From Pseudomonadota bacterium (GTDB taxonomy: Bacteria; Pseudomonadota; Gammaproteobacteria; Steroidobacterales; Steroidobacteraceae): a stretch of DNA of 64,000 nt. Position 1 is the first letter of the stretch. Each line of letters begins with the position of its first letter. Positions 1 through 10,022 of this stretch are shown here, piece by piece. The notes below the pieces were generated by a model. That model had not been told where the DNA came from, did no database searches, and saw only the letters and a list, made by a program, of their open reading frames with translations. The DNA lies in assembly GCA_016713725.1 (NCBI GenBank), contig JADJOO010000001.1, positions 1 through 64,000 of the forward strand, in the 5' to 3' direction. A program made the translations under genes and the position numbers.

Positions 1-2083
<2,083 letters not shown>

Positions 2084-2099
2084 TCAGAGGAACGCGGAA

Positions 2100-3173
2100 T
2101 TATAGCAGAGGGGTGATTTTTCCGTGTTCCACGTGAAACCTTCGTGTCACGGGAAGCCGCTGGAAAGCCGCCATGGAGGGATCCAGGGCCGACACGAAGA
2201 GCTGGCCAGGGAGGTCCAGCACCACGGAAATCAGCCGTTCCAGGTTGGCCTCGTCGAGTTCAGCCGCGGGATCATCCACAAGCAGCGCCGCCGTGGGACT
2301 GCCTAGCGCATGGTCACATTTAAGCTGTCCGAGGAGTAACGCAGACGCCGTCAGCTTTTGCTGGCCACGGGACACGCGGTGCTTGGCCAGATCGCCGCCG
2401 ACACGAATCGAGAGATCCGCCCGATGAGGTCCGATATGCGTCGTGCCTCGCTCCCGGTCCCTGGGCCAGGAATGCTCGATCGCATCCTTCAGGTCTGTCC
2501 CCGCCATCCAACCGTCGCTGAGCGACAGCTCAATCGTCGTCCCAAGAAGTCGTTCGCCAACCGCCGCGACGTGAGGCACCAACTGGGTGAAGTACTCCCG
2601 CCGGGAAGCAGCCAGGGAACGGCCGGAGTCCAACAGTTCCGGGTCCCAGGCTCGAACCACCTGTTCAGGCGCCTCAGACCTGAGAGCGGCGTTGCGCTGT
2701 TTGAGGGCGCGCTGGTACCGGCGCCACTGGTCCACGAACCTTGGTTCCACGTGGAACACACCCCAGTCCAGGTAGCGTCGGCGCTCCTGCGGGCCCTCTT
2801 CCACCAACCGGTGAACTTCAGGGTCGATCGCCTGGACCGGCAGGATGGTCGCCAGTTCAGCCAGGCTGCCGATCCGATTGCCGCCTGCCCGGGCCTCGAA
2901 TCCTTCACGGCTGTATCGAACTCCGACCGGGCGGACACTCTCGCCGGCCTCGAAGCGTCCCGTGAGCAGCAGCTCCTCGGCGCCTTTGCGGATCAGGGTT
3001 TCATTGCGGGCCGTGCGGAAGGAACGTCCCCGGCCCAGAAAGAAGATCGCCTCGAGCAGACTGGTCTTGCCGGAGGCGTTGGCGCCGCTGATCAGGTTGC
3101 ATCGACCATCGAATTCGAGATCTGTCGCCGCGATGCAGCGGAAGTCGCGGACTTCGAGGCGACGCAGGCTCAT
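2100..3173 (-). CDS. recF: DNA replication and repair protein RecF
   Basis: RecF is an SMC-like ATPase that loads RecA at single-strand gaps together with RecO and RecR. The 357-residue length is normal. Walker A GANASGKT is at residues 30-37, the ABC signature SRGQQK at 268-273, and Walker B LLVDDPAAELD at 297-307. The start MSLRRLEVRDFRCI is typical for the family. It lies between dnaN (181 bases upstream) and gyrB (28 bases downstream). Two parS palindromes fall inside the coding sequence and are read as VFHVEP (residues 139-144) and RFHVEH (345-350), so the gene also serves as a segregation site. Confidence 0.97.
   Translation of the reverse strand: MSLRRLEVRDFRCIAATDLEFDGRCNLISGANASGKTSLLEAIFFLGRGRSFRTARNETLIRKGAEELLLTGRFEAGESVRPVGVRYSREGFEARAGGNRIGSLAELATILPVQAIDPEVHRLVEEGPQERRRYLDWGVFHVEPRFVDQWRRYQRALKQRNAALRSEAPEQVVRAWDPELLDSGRSLAASRREYFTQLVPHVAAVGERLLGTTIELSLSDGWMAGTDLKDAIEHSWPRDRERGTTHIGPHRADLSIRVGGDLAKHRVSRGQQKLTASALLLGQLKCDHALGSPTAALLVDDPAAELDEANLERLISVVLDLPGQLFVSALDPSMAAFQRLPVTRRFHVEHGKITPLL
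2125..2140. promoter_or_regulatory. parS: parS site 1 (inside recF 3' end)
   Basis: The sequence TGTTCCACGTGAAACC differs at two positions from the consensus ParB site TGTTTCACGTGAAACA. It is a near-palindrome centred on CACGTG and encodes RFHVEH near the RecF C terminus. The ParB that would bind it is encoded at 42656-43618. Confidence 0.88.
2743..2758. promoter_or_regulatory. parS: parS site 2 (inside recF)
   Basis: The sequence GGTTCCACGTGGAACA is palindromic around CACGTG except at its outermost base pair and matches the TGTTCCACGTGGAAC(A/C) form found in Pseudomonas-type chromosomes. It is translated as VFHVEP in RecF. Confidence 0.88.
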
Positions 3174-3204
3174 GGATCAGGACCGGGGGAGTTCTCGGGG
3201 AAAA

Positions 3205-3226
3205 GGGGGGGGGGGGGGGGGGGGGG
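3205..3226. repeat. 22-base G homopolymer between dnaN and recF
   Basis: An uninterrupted run of 22 G on the + strand (C in the direction of recF transcription) lies 32 bases upstream of the recF start. It is followed by CGGGGGCCGGGG. It may be a slippage-prone tract that alters recF/gyrB expression, or an assembly artefact. The sequence alone cannot decide. Confidence 0.85.
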
Positions 3227-3247
3227 CGGGGGCCGGGGTCAACCCGA

Positions 3248-3263
3248 TGTTCCACGTGAAACC
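3248..3263. promoter_or_regulatory. parS: parS site 3 (dnaN-recF intergenic)
   Basis: TGTTCCACGTGAAACC is identical to site 1. It lies in the 181-base dnaN-recF gap beside the G tract. Confidence 0.9.
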
Positions 3264-3295
3264 GAGACCAACGCCCACGCCTGAAGCCGAGCCGT

Positions 3296-3311
3296 TGTTC
3301 CACGTGGAACC
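3296..3311. promoter_or_regulatory. parS: parS site 4 (dnaN-recF intergenic)
   Basis: TGTTCCACGTGGAACC lies 32 bases after site 3. With sites 1 and 2 it makes a cluster of four ParB sites in under 1.2 kb. Confidence 0.9.
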
Positions 3312-3354
3312 AAGCGGAACGGAACGGCAACGGCGGGCGTCCGCCCTCCGCTGC

Positions 3355-4455
3355 TCAGAGCCGCATCGGCATGACAACGTAGCGGGCCGACCCGTCCTGC
3401 GTGGCCCGGATCAGGCAACTGCTGTTGCCATCGGTCAGGCCCACCTGGACGTCCGCGCCATCCACCGCCGCCAAAGCATCCAACAGGTAATTGACGTTAA
3501 AGCCGATCTCGAGCTCTTCGCCGTCATAGGTCACTTCGACCTCTTCCTCAGCCTCTTCCTGCTCCGGGTTGTGCGCCTGGATCATCAGCGCGTTCGGCTT
3601 GAGCGCGAACCGGATGCCGCGATATTTCTCGTTCGACAGGATGGCTGCACGCTGCAGCGCCTGGCGCAAATCATCGCGAACTGCGCCAATCGTCTTGGGC
3701 GGCGTGGCCGGGAATACACGACTGTATTCCGGGAACCGGCCATCAATCAGCTTGGAAGTAAAGCGAATTTCGCCGATCTGGACGCGAAGATGATTGGATC
3801 CGATCGAAACTTCGAGCAACTGGTCTTCGTTGCCCAGGATTCGCTGCAGTTCGAGCACGCCTTTTCGCGGCACAATGACCTGTTGGCCCGCTTTTCCGCC
3901 GTTGGCCAGCTCAACCTCGCACAATGCCAGCCGATGGCCGTCGGTCGCGACAGCTCGGAGCATTTTCGCCGACGTTTCCAGCAATAGACCGTTCAGGTAA
4001 TAACGGACATCCTGCTGGGCCATCGAGAAGTAGGTCTTGTCGAGCAGCCGCTTGAAGTCCTTCTGCGGCAGCTCCAGGGTCTGCTCCGCGTTGATCTCCT
4101 CCACGGTGGGGAACTCTGCCGCCGGCAGCGTGGTGAGCGTGAAGCGGCTCTTGCGAGCTCGCACGAGCATCCGCTCGCCTTCCTGCGTGAGCGTGATCTC
4201 GGTGCCGTCCGGCAACGCGCGACAGATGTCGAGCAACTTCCGTCCGGGGATCGTGATTTCTCCGCCTCGCTGAACGTCCACCTCGGACGTCGCAACGAGC
4301 TCGACTTCGAGATCCGTCGCCGTGATCGAGAGCTTGCCCCCTTTGGCCGATACCAGCACGTTCGCCAGGATCGGCATCGTCTGCTTGCGCTCGACGACAC
4401 CGATGACGGCCTGCAGCGGGCTCAGGATCGCTTCGCGCTTCGCGATGATCTTCAT
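3355..4455 (-). CDS. dnaN: DNA polymerase III beta sliding clamp
   Basis: DnaN is the ring-shaped processivity clamp that tethers DNA polymerase III and other repair and replication proteins to DNA. The 366-residue length is normal. The N terminus MKIIAKREAILSPLQAVIGV, the GRKLLDICRALPDG stretch and the C-terminal YVVMPMRL, which closes the clamp and helps form the ligand pocket, are all typical. It is followed by recF on the same strand after a gap holding two parS sites and a G tract. Its own start is preceded by the AT-rich dnaA-dnaN gap, which probably holds a promoter and perhaps the origin. Confidence 0.98.
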   Translation of the reverse strand: MKIIAKREAILSPLQAVIGVVERKQTMPILANVLVSAKGGKLSITATDLEVELVATSEVDVQRGGEITIPGRKLLDICRALPDGTEITLTQEGERMLVRARKSRFTLTTLPAAEFPTVEEINAEQTLELPQKDFKRLLDKTYFSMAQQDVRYYLNGLLLETSAKMLRAVATDGHRLALCEVELANGGKAGQQVIVPRKGVLELQRILGNEDQLLEVSIGSNHLRVQIGEIRFTSKLIDGRFPEYSRVFPATPPKTIGAVRDDLRQALQRAAILSNEKYRGIRFALKPNALMIQAHNPEQEEAEEEVEVTYDGEELEIGFNVNYLLDALAAVDGADVQVGLTDGNSSCLIRATQDGSARYVVMPMRL

Positions 4456-4663
4456 CTTCTATAGTTCCGGAGTCTTTATATAAGAGATCTATTGTTATGA
4501 CTTTTAGCACAGCGCATGTCTGTGCAAAACCTCAGTTTCCCCAGTGGCGGAGCAGGTTTGCGGGCAGGGTCAGCACCCCTCCCAACCCACGCAAGCCCTG
4601 TCCGCAGCCTGTGGATGAAATGTGGAGCACTCGGCCTCCGCTTTCATCCACAGGTTAATCATG
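4456..4663. other. oriC: Candidate oriC: AT-rich stretch plus DnaA-box-like sites
   Basis: The 208-base dnaA-dnaN gap has an AT-rich block at about 4470-4507 (TTTATATAAGAGATC and following). Several sequences resemble the DnaA box TTATNCACA: TTTTGCACA on the - strand at 4521-4529 (one mismatch), TCATCCACA on the - strand at 4610-4618 (one mismatch), the same word on the + strand at 4644-4652, and two weaker ones at 4503-4511 and 4621-4629. The two TCATCCACA copies face each other. The dnaA-rpmH gap has only one such site (ATATCCACA near 6150). Origin function is inferred. Confidence 0.5.
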
Positions 4664-6070
4664 TCATCCCGCAAGCGTTCTCAACAGGTTTGAATAGTCC
4701 TCGTTGAGCCGCTGCTGCGAGGCTCGCAACTCCTTCATGACGCGACACGCATGCAGCACCGTTGTGTGGTCACGACCACCAAACGCGTCGCCGATTTCCG
4801 GCAGGCTGTGATTGGTGAGTTCCTTCGACAACGCCATCGCCATCTGCCGCGGCCGCGTGATCGAGCGGCTGCGCCGGCGTGACAACAGGTCGGCCACGCG
4901 AATCTTGTAGTACTCGGCGACCGTCTTCTGGATGTTCTCGATCGTAACCAGGCGTTCCTGCAGCGCCAGCAGGTCCTTGAGCGCTTCCTTCGCGAAATCC
5001 AGCGTGATCGGCCGACCCGTGAACTGCGAGTTGGCAATCACGCGGCGCATCGCGCCTTCGAGTTCGCGCACGTTCGAGCGGATACGCTTGGCGACGAAGA
5101 ACGCGACTTCCTCCGGCAGCTCGACGCCGCTGGCTGCAGACTTGCTCATCAGGATCGCGACGCACGTTTCGAGTTCGGGCGGCTCGATCGCCACCGTGAG
5201 TCCCCAGCCGAAGCGCGACTTGAGACGCTCCTCGAGGCCTTCGACTTCCTTCGGATAGCGGTCGCAAGTGAGAATCACCTGCTGCTGCCCTTCGAGCAGC
5301 GTGTTGAACGTATGGAAGAACTCTTCCTGCGAACGATCCTTGCCTGCGAAGAACTGGATGTCGTCGATCAGCAGCGCGTCGAGCGTGCGGTACGCCTGCT
5401 TGAACTCGTTGATCGTGTTGTGCTGCAGCGCGCGGACCATGTCGCCGACGAAGCGCTCGGAGTGCACGTAGGCGACCTTCGCGTCCTTGTTGCGCGCGCG
5501 GATCTGGTTGCCGACGGCGTGCATCAGGTGGGTCTTGCCGAGGCCGACACCGCCGTAGATGAACAGCGGGTTGTAAGCCCGCCCCGGGTTTTCGGCGACC
5601 TGAACCGCGGCGGCGCGCGCCAGCTGGTTGCTCTTGCCCTCGACGAAATTCGCAAACGTGAACTCGGCATTCAGCCGGCCGCCGAACTGGGGCAGGGGAT
5701 CGATGGGGCGGCGGTAGGCGATACCGGGCTGCGACTCTGGTTGGCTGGTGGACCGTGCCGCAGGCCGCGGTTGCACCGGCAGGCCGATTCCGTCCGTCAT
5801 CTGGGCAGGAGTGGGGAGCGGCTGTCGCCTCGAACCGATTTCCACGGTCACTTGTGGGACCGGGGCGGGTACCAGCTCGTCGACCAACTCACTGATGCGT
5901 GCAGTGCAGTTTTGATTGACCCAATCGACGACGTACCGGTTGGGCGCCAGCAGTCGCAGCCGGTCCCCGTCCTCGACGGCCTGCAGCGGGCGGATCCAGG
6001 TGTTGAAGGCCTGTTCCGGGAGCTCCGCCTCGAGCCGGCGGAGGCATTGATGCCAGAGCGAAATCTGCAC
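4664..6070 (-). CDS. dnaA: Chromosomal replication initiator DnaA
   Basis: DnaA is the AAA+ ATPase that binds DnaA boxes and opens oriC. The protein has 468 residues from a GTG start ([18 protein letters not shown]), the standard N-terminal DnaB-interaction domain. A variable linker covers about residues 70-135. Walker [10 protein letters not shown] is at 173-181 and Walker B LLIDD at 233-237. The C-terminal DNA-binding signature [12 protein letters not shown] is at about residues 425-440. No better in-frame ATG precedes the GTG. The gene diverges from rpmH. Confidence 0.97.
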   Translation of the reverse strand: MQISLWHQCLRRLEAELPEQAFNTWIRPLQAVEDGDRLRLLAPNRYVVDWVNQNCTARISELVDELVPAPVPQVTVEIGSRRQPLPTPAQMTDGIGLPVQPRPAARSTSQPESQPGIAYRRPIDPLPQFGGRLNAEFTFANFVEGKSNQLARAAAVQVAENPGRAYNPLFIYGGVGLGKTHLMHAVGNQIRARNKDAKVAYVHSERFVGDMVRALQHNTINEFKQAYRTLDALLIDDIQFFAGKDRSQEEFFHTFNTLLEGQQQVILTCDRYPKEVEGLEERLKSRFGWGLTVAIEPPELETCVAILMSKSAASGVELPEEVAFFVAKRIRSNVRELEGAMRRVIANSQFTGRPITLDFAKEALKDLLALQERLVTIENIQKTVAEYYKIRVADLLSRRRSRSITRPRQMAMALSKELTNHSLPEIGDAFGGRDHTTVLHACRVMKELRASQQRLNEDYSNLLRTLAG

Positions 6071-6279
6071 GAACCGACGGGCCTTTCTCAGGGACGGCGA
6101 GCGCTTGCGAGCGGGAAGGGGCGGCGAGTGTATACCGGCTCCCGGCCTGTGGATATCTTCGGTTGAGGTTGACTCCGGCGGGGTCCGTGCGTATTCTTCC
6201 CGGCCCTTTTACGGCCAGTGCATGTTGTTGTTTCTGGTCCTGTTTTCCGGTCCTGTCCAGGACACTTTCGGAGCCGACG

Positions 6280-6414
6280 ATGAAGCGCACTTTCAACCCG
6301 AGCAACCTGCACCGCAAGCGAGTCCACGGCTTCCGTGCGCGTATGGCCACCAAGGGCGGTCGCCTCGTCCTCGCCCGTCGTCGCGCGAAGGGCCGCAAGC
6401 GTCTTGCGGTCTGA
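6280..6414 (+). CDS. rpmH: 50S ribosomal protein L34
   Basis: L34 is a very small basic protein of the large ribosomal subunit. The 44-residue product starts [20 protein letters not shown] and ends GRKRLAV, matching the family over its full length. It is the first gene of the rightward operon rpmH-rnpA-yidD-yidC and diverges from dnaA across about 210 bases. The ATG at 6280 gives the standard family start. Confidence 0.97.
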   Translation: MKRTFNPSNLHRKRVHGFRARMATKGGRLVLARRRAKGRKRLAV

Positions 6415-6803
6415 CCGTTCTCACGACCAGTAACGATCGCACGCCTGTCTCGCGACGCTTCCCGCGCGCGAGCCGCCTGACCGACAAGCCCCAGTTCGAC
6501 GCCGTTCATCGGCAAGGCCAGCGATCTTCCGATGCGCTGTTCCTCGTGATCACTCGTCCCAACGACGCAGGCCAGGCCCGGCTCGGGCTCGCCGTCGGCA
6601 TCAAGGCCGCTGGCAATGCCGTCAAGCGCAATCGCATCAAGCGCCTCGCGCGCGAATCATTCCGCCACCGCCAGCACGAACTGCCGGCCCTGGACGTCGT
6701 CGTCAACGCGCGACCTGCCGCCACCAGGAGCAGCAGCGTCGAGATCCGCGCGAGCCTGCAATCGCACTGGGATAGGATCGTGCGACGATGCGTCCGCTCC
6801 TGA
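6411..6803 (+). CDS. rnpA: Ribonuclease P protein component (start uncertain)
   Basis: RnpA is the protein subunit that assists the catalytic RNA of RNase P in trimming tRNA 5' leaders. The family pattern is clear: [17 protein letters not shown], then [20 protein letters not shown], which is the RNR-type signature. No in-frame ATG, GTG or TTG precedes the conserved region. The only candidate upstream is CTG at 6411, which overlaps the rpmH stop. Either a rare start codon is used or a base has been lost near the 5' end. The 3' end overlaps yidD by 16 bases. Confidence 0.85.
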   Translation: MTVLTTSNDRTPVSRRFPRASRLTDKPQFDAVHRQGQRSSDALFLVITRPNDAGQARLGLAVGIKAAGNAVKRNRIKRLARESFRHRQHELPALDVVVNARPAATRSSSVEIRASLQSHWDRIVRRCVRS

Positions 6804-7048
6804 TCGCCTTCATCACGTTCTATCGGTGGTTCATCAGCCCGTTGCTCGGGCCGAACTGCCGCTTTTATCCCACGTGTTCCTGCTACGCGCAGGATGCCAT
6901 TCAACGTCACGGGGCGCTGCGCGGCTCGTGGCTCGCGGCGCGTCGCCTCGGACGCTGCCACCCCTGGAATCCCGGCGGCTACGATCCCGTGCCCGAATGC
7001 ACGCACACGCCGCACGACCAAACTGACAAGCGACCGAGCCATGGATAA
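6788..7048 (+). CDS. yidD: Membrane protein insertion efficiency factor YidD
   Basis: YidD is a short protein that helps YidC-dependent membrane insertion. It has 86 residues: an N-terminal amphipathic/hydrophobic segment ([20 protein letters not shown]), then the conserved [15 protein letters not shown] and [10 protein letters not shown] motifs. It overlaps rnpA at its start and yidC by 8 bases at its end, which indicates translational coupling in the rpmH operon. Confidence 0.96.
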   Translation: MRPLLIAFITFYRWFISPLLGPNCRFYPTCSCYAQDAIQRHGALRGSWLAARRLGRCHPWNPGGYDPVPECTHTPHDQTDKRPSHG

Positions 7049-8747
7049 CCCGCGCCTGTTTCTCTGGATTGGCCTCGCACTGCTCGCCTGGATGAACATC
7101 ATCCAGTGGGACCGGGATTACGGTGCGCAGTCCGCTGCGACCACCGCGACGACAGCGTCGAGCGCGACGTCGCCCGTCGCGGCACCCGCAGCGCCGGGCG
7201 CGGCCTCGTCGAGCTTGCCTGAGATGCCGTCAGCCACTGTGCCGGCCGCGGCAACCCCCGCCGCTGCCACGCAGGCACCGGCGACCAGTGCTGTCGCTGC
7301 CGCTGCTCCCAGTATTCGCGTCGTCACCGACGTGATCGACATGGACATCAGCCTGCAGGGCGGCGACCTGCTGCGCGCCGACCTGCTGCAGTACCCGCGC
7401 GACAAGAAGCCGGGCAGTCCCGCTGTGCGCCTGCTGTCGACCGACGACGCGACCTATGGCGTCGTGCGCAGCGGCTTGCGCGCGGCCGACGGCCGGGCCG
7501 AACCCACGCACCTTGCGCTGTACACCGCGCCAGCCAGCGAATTCCGTCTCGCGCCGGGCGCGCAGGAATTGCGCGTGCCGTTGACGTGGACGGACGGGCA
7601 GGGCGTCACCGTCAAGAAGACCTACGTCTTCAAGCCTGGCCAGTACGCCGTCGACGTGATCTATGACGTGCAGAACGCATCGGGGGCCGACTGGAAGGCG
7701 GCCTCGTACGTGCAGTTTGCGCGTCACGTGTATCCGCAAAGCCGTTCGATGTTCGACGTTGAGAGCTATGCGTTCCGCGGTCCGGCCGTGTACGACGGCG
7801 AGAAGTACCAGAAGCTCAGCGTCGACAAGGACGACGAGGCATTCCGCCAGGCGTTCGCCGATGGCTGGATGGCCGAAATGCAGCATCACTTCGTTGCGGC
7901 TGCCGTGCCGCCGAAGGGCGAGACTTATGACTTCACGCAGCAGCTCGAGGGCAGCCACTCGCTGGTCAGCTATCGTGGCCCGCTGAAGAGCGTGCCGGCG
8001 GGCGCCAGCGCCACTTTCAGCGAGACGGTCTTCGTCGGTCCGAAGCTGCAGGAGCAGCTGCAGAAGGCCGGTCCGAAGCTCGAGCTGACGGTCGACTACG
8101 GCAAGCTCACGATCCTCTCGAACCCGCTGTTCCACCTGCTGCAGTGGGTGCACAAGTACGTCCAGAACTGGGGCGTCACGATCATCATCGTGACGATCCT
8201 GCTGAAGCTCCTCTTCTACAAGCTGACCGAAAAAAGCGGCCGCTCGATGGCGAAGATGCGTGCGATCGCACCGCGCATCAAGGCGATCCAGGAGCGCTAC
8301 AAGGACGACCGCGAACAGCTCGCGAAGCAGACGATGGAGCTGTACAAGCGCGAGAAAATCAACCCGGTCGCGGGCTGCCTGCCGATCCTCGTGCAGATTC
8401 CCGTGTTCCTCGCGTTCTACTGGGTGCTGCTCGAGAGCGTCGAGATGCGCCAGGCGCCGTTCTTCGGCTGGATCCAGGACCTCTCGTCGAAGGACCCGTA
8501 CTTCATCCTGCCGATCCTGATGGGCTTCGGCATGTTCGCCCAGTTCAAGCTGAACCCGGCGCCGCCGGATCCCATGCAGGCGAAGATGTTCGCATTCATG
8601 CCGGTCATCATGACCGTGATGATGGCGTGGTTCCCCGCAGGGCTGGTGCTGTACTGGCTCACGAACACGCTGCTGTCGATTGCGCAGCAGTGGCAGATCA
8701 ACCGGGTCGTGCTGGCCGAGGCCAAGAAGAGCGGTTCGTCGGCCTGA
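7041..8747 (+). CDS. yidC: Membrane protein insertase YidC
   Basis: YidC inserts inner-membrane proteins alone or with SecYEG. The ATG at 7041 gives 568 residues, the usual gammaproteobacterial length. The first transmembrane helix is [18 protein letters not shown]. An Ala/Pro/Thr-rich linker covers about residues 30-90 and is followed by the large periplasmic beta-supersandwich domain. The conserved C-terminal helices begin at about residue 355, with [19 protein letters not shown] and the [20 protein letters not shown] hairpin. It is the last core gene before the inserted toxin-antitoxin pair. Confidence 0.97.
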   Translation: MDNPRLFLWIGLALLAWMNIIQWDRDYGAQSAATTATTASSATSPVAAPAAPGAASSSLPEMPSATVPAAATPAAATQAPATSAVAAAAPSIRVVTDVIDMDISLQGGDLLRADLLQYPRDKKPGSPAVRLLSTDDATYGVVRSGLRAADGRAEPTHLALYTAPASEFRLAPGAQELRVPLTWTDGQGVTVKKTYVFKPGQYAVDVIYDVQNASGADWKAASYVQFARHVYPQSRSMFDVESYAFRGPAVYDGEKYQKLSVDKDDEAFRQAFADGWMAEMQHHFVAAAVPPKGETYDFTQQLEGSHSLVSYRGPLKSVPAGASATFSETVFVGPKLQEQLQKAGPKLELTVDYGKLTILSNPLFHLLQWVHKYVQNWGVTIIIVTILLKLLFYKLTEKSGRSMAKMRAIAPRIKAIQERYKDDREQLAKQTMELYKREKINPVAGCLPILVQIPVFLAFYWVLLESVEMRQAPFFGWIQDLSSKDPYFILPILMGFGMFAQFKLNPAPPDPMQAKMFAFMPVIMTVMMAWFPAGLVLYWLTNTLLSIAQQWQINRVVLAEAKKSGSSA

Positions 8748-8765
8748 CCCTTTTTTCACTTCCTC

Positions 8766-8783
8766 GCGCGTCGGCAGACGCGC
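8766..8783 (+). terminator. Possible terminator hairpin after yidC
   Basis: A 7-bp GC-rich stem, GCGCGTC-GGCA-GACGCGC, lies 19 bases after the yidC stop. No T run follows, so intrinsic termination would be weak. Confidence 0.4.
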
Positions 8784-8838
8784 ACGGGGAAAGGGACCGG
8801 ATCGACCGCCTGCAACCTCGCATCTAGGGCAGGTTTTG

Positions 8839-8866
8839 TTGCAAAAGCATCAAATAGGCCTAGAAT
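8839..8866 (+). promoter_or_regulatory. Promoter of the Xre/RES pair with overlapping palindrome
   Basis: A -35-like TTGCAA (8839-8844) and a -10-like TAGAAT (8861-8866) are separated by 16 bases. The -10 ends 6 bases before the antitoxin ATG, so the message would be nearly leaderless. The palindrome TTTTGTTGCAAAA overlaps the -35 and is a plausible autoregulatory operator. Both are inferred from sequence. Confidence 0.45.
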
Positions 8867-8872
8867 GTGCGC

Positions 8873-9263
8873 ATGGATCGCATTCCATCCAACGTGGCCA
8901 GCCATGCCGTGGCCGATGGAGCAAGCCTCAGCGCCGCCGGGGTCCTCGCGTCTGCCCTGGTGAAAGCGGGGAAAGAGCTGGGACTGACGCAGTCCGAACT
9001 CGGCTCGATCGTCGGTCGGGACCGTACTGCGTTGAGTCGTGGCGCGCTCGAACCGGGCACCAAGTCCGGCGAACTGGCGCTGCTGGTGATCCGTGCCTAT
9101 CGCGCGCTGTTCGTGCTCGTAGGGCGGCGAACCGCGGCAGATGAAGCACTGGATGCACACCCACAATCTCCACGTGGGCGGCGTGCCTGCTGAGCTCGTC
9201 CGTTCCGTGGCCGGGCTCGTGCGGGTCGTCGAATACCTCGACGCCATCCGGGGCCGTGTGTGA
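8873..9263 (+). pseudogene. Xre/MbcA/ParS-type antitoxin, one frameshift
   Basis: This is the antitoxin of a RES-Xre type II toxin-antitoxin pair, which binds both operator and toxin. The N-terminal helix-turn-helix includes LGLTQSELGSIVGRDRTALS. The C-terminal toxin-binding domain is LHVGGVPAELVRSVAGLV followed by VEYLDAIRGRV. The frame breaks near 9122-9124, where GGG appears in place of an expected GG (VGRRT instead of VGGEP). Removing one G restores a roughly 130-residue protein. Its TGA overlaps the GTG of the RES gene. Given similar single-base slips in core genes, sequencing error is a real alternative to decay. Confidence 0.75.
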
Positions 9264-10012
9264 GCGACATCTGGGCGGCTTGCTCCAAGCGAGTCACGCC
9301 GGTCACGCTGAGCGGAACCGTTCTGCGCCTGGTCGAAAGCCAGGAGCAGGTGGCGACCAACTCCCTCGTGCGGACCCTTGCTGAGCAGGCGCTGCTGGAA
9401 GATCTCATCGAGGCTTCCAAGCCGAAGCTGCCCGCGCCTGCGATCGGCCTGCACTACCTGCTGGCCACGCCGTTTCGCTATCCGCCGCTGCCCTTGGGGC
9501 TCGCGGTTCGGCAGGCGCTTCGAGCCCAGCCTTTTCTATGCCGCGCGCACCGCCGACACCGTGCTCGCCGAATGCGCGTACTACCGGTTTGTCTTCTGGT
9601 CCGGGATGGCCGAGCCGCCAGCCGCGCCACTCGACACGCGGCACACGCTGTTCAGCGCCGCAATCGCGACGAGCCGTGGCCTCAAACTGCAGCAAGCGCC
9701 GTTTGACGAATTCGCCGACGGATTGCGCGATCGGCGTTTCTACGACGCAACCCAGGCGCTTGGCTCGGCCATGCGCGACGCGGGAATCAAGCCTTCGAAT
9801 ACCGTTCGGCGCGCGATCCGCGGCAGGGCTTGAACGTAGCGCTCTTCACGCCGGCCGCGCTTGGAACCACCAAGCCCGACATCCTCGATGAGTGGCTGTG
9901 CCAGACCACCGCCGGCCGCGTGAGCTACTACAGCCGCCCTGGCGGCGGCATTCGCGAATTTTCGCTCGACACGTTCCTCGTCGATGGCGAGCTGCCGTTG
10001 CCGGCGGCATGA
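9260..10012 (+). pseudogene. RES-domain toxin (NAD+-degrading family), two frameshifts
   Basis: RES toxins degrade NAD+ and stop growth. Three frames are needed to read the family. The first covers GTVLRLVESQEQVATNS to FRYPPLPLG. After an extra G in GGGG at 9496-9499 it continues SRFGRRFEPSLFYAARTADT and LAECAYYRFVFWSG. After a missing base near 9788 it continues FEYRSARDPRQGLNVALFTP and ends LVDGELPLPAA. The GTG start at 9260 overlaps the antitoxin stop, the usual coupled order. Together the pieces make about 250 residues. The gene ends 10 bases before mnmE, so the pair is wedged into the yidC-mnmE core. Confidence 0.75.
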
Positions 10013-10022
10013 GCAGCGCTCC

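Noticed and set aside
6071..6279. oriC in the dnaA-rpmH gap
   Set aside because: Only one DnaA-box-like word and no AT-rich block were seen, in contrast to the dnaA-dnaN gap. This is not excluded.
7230..8759. 509-codon - strand frame opposite yidC
   Set aside because: High-GC antisense shadow of yidC with His/Arg/Leu-rich composition and no start context.
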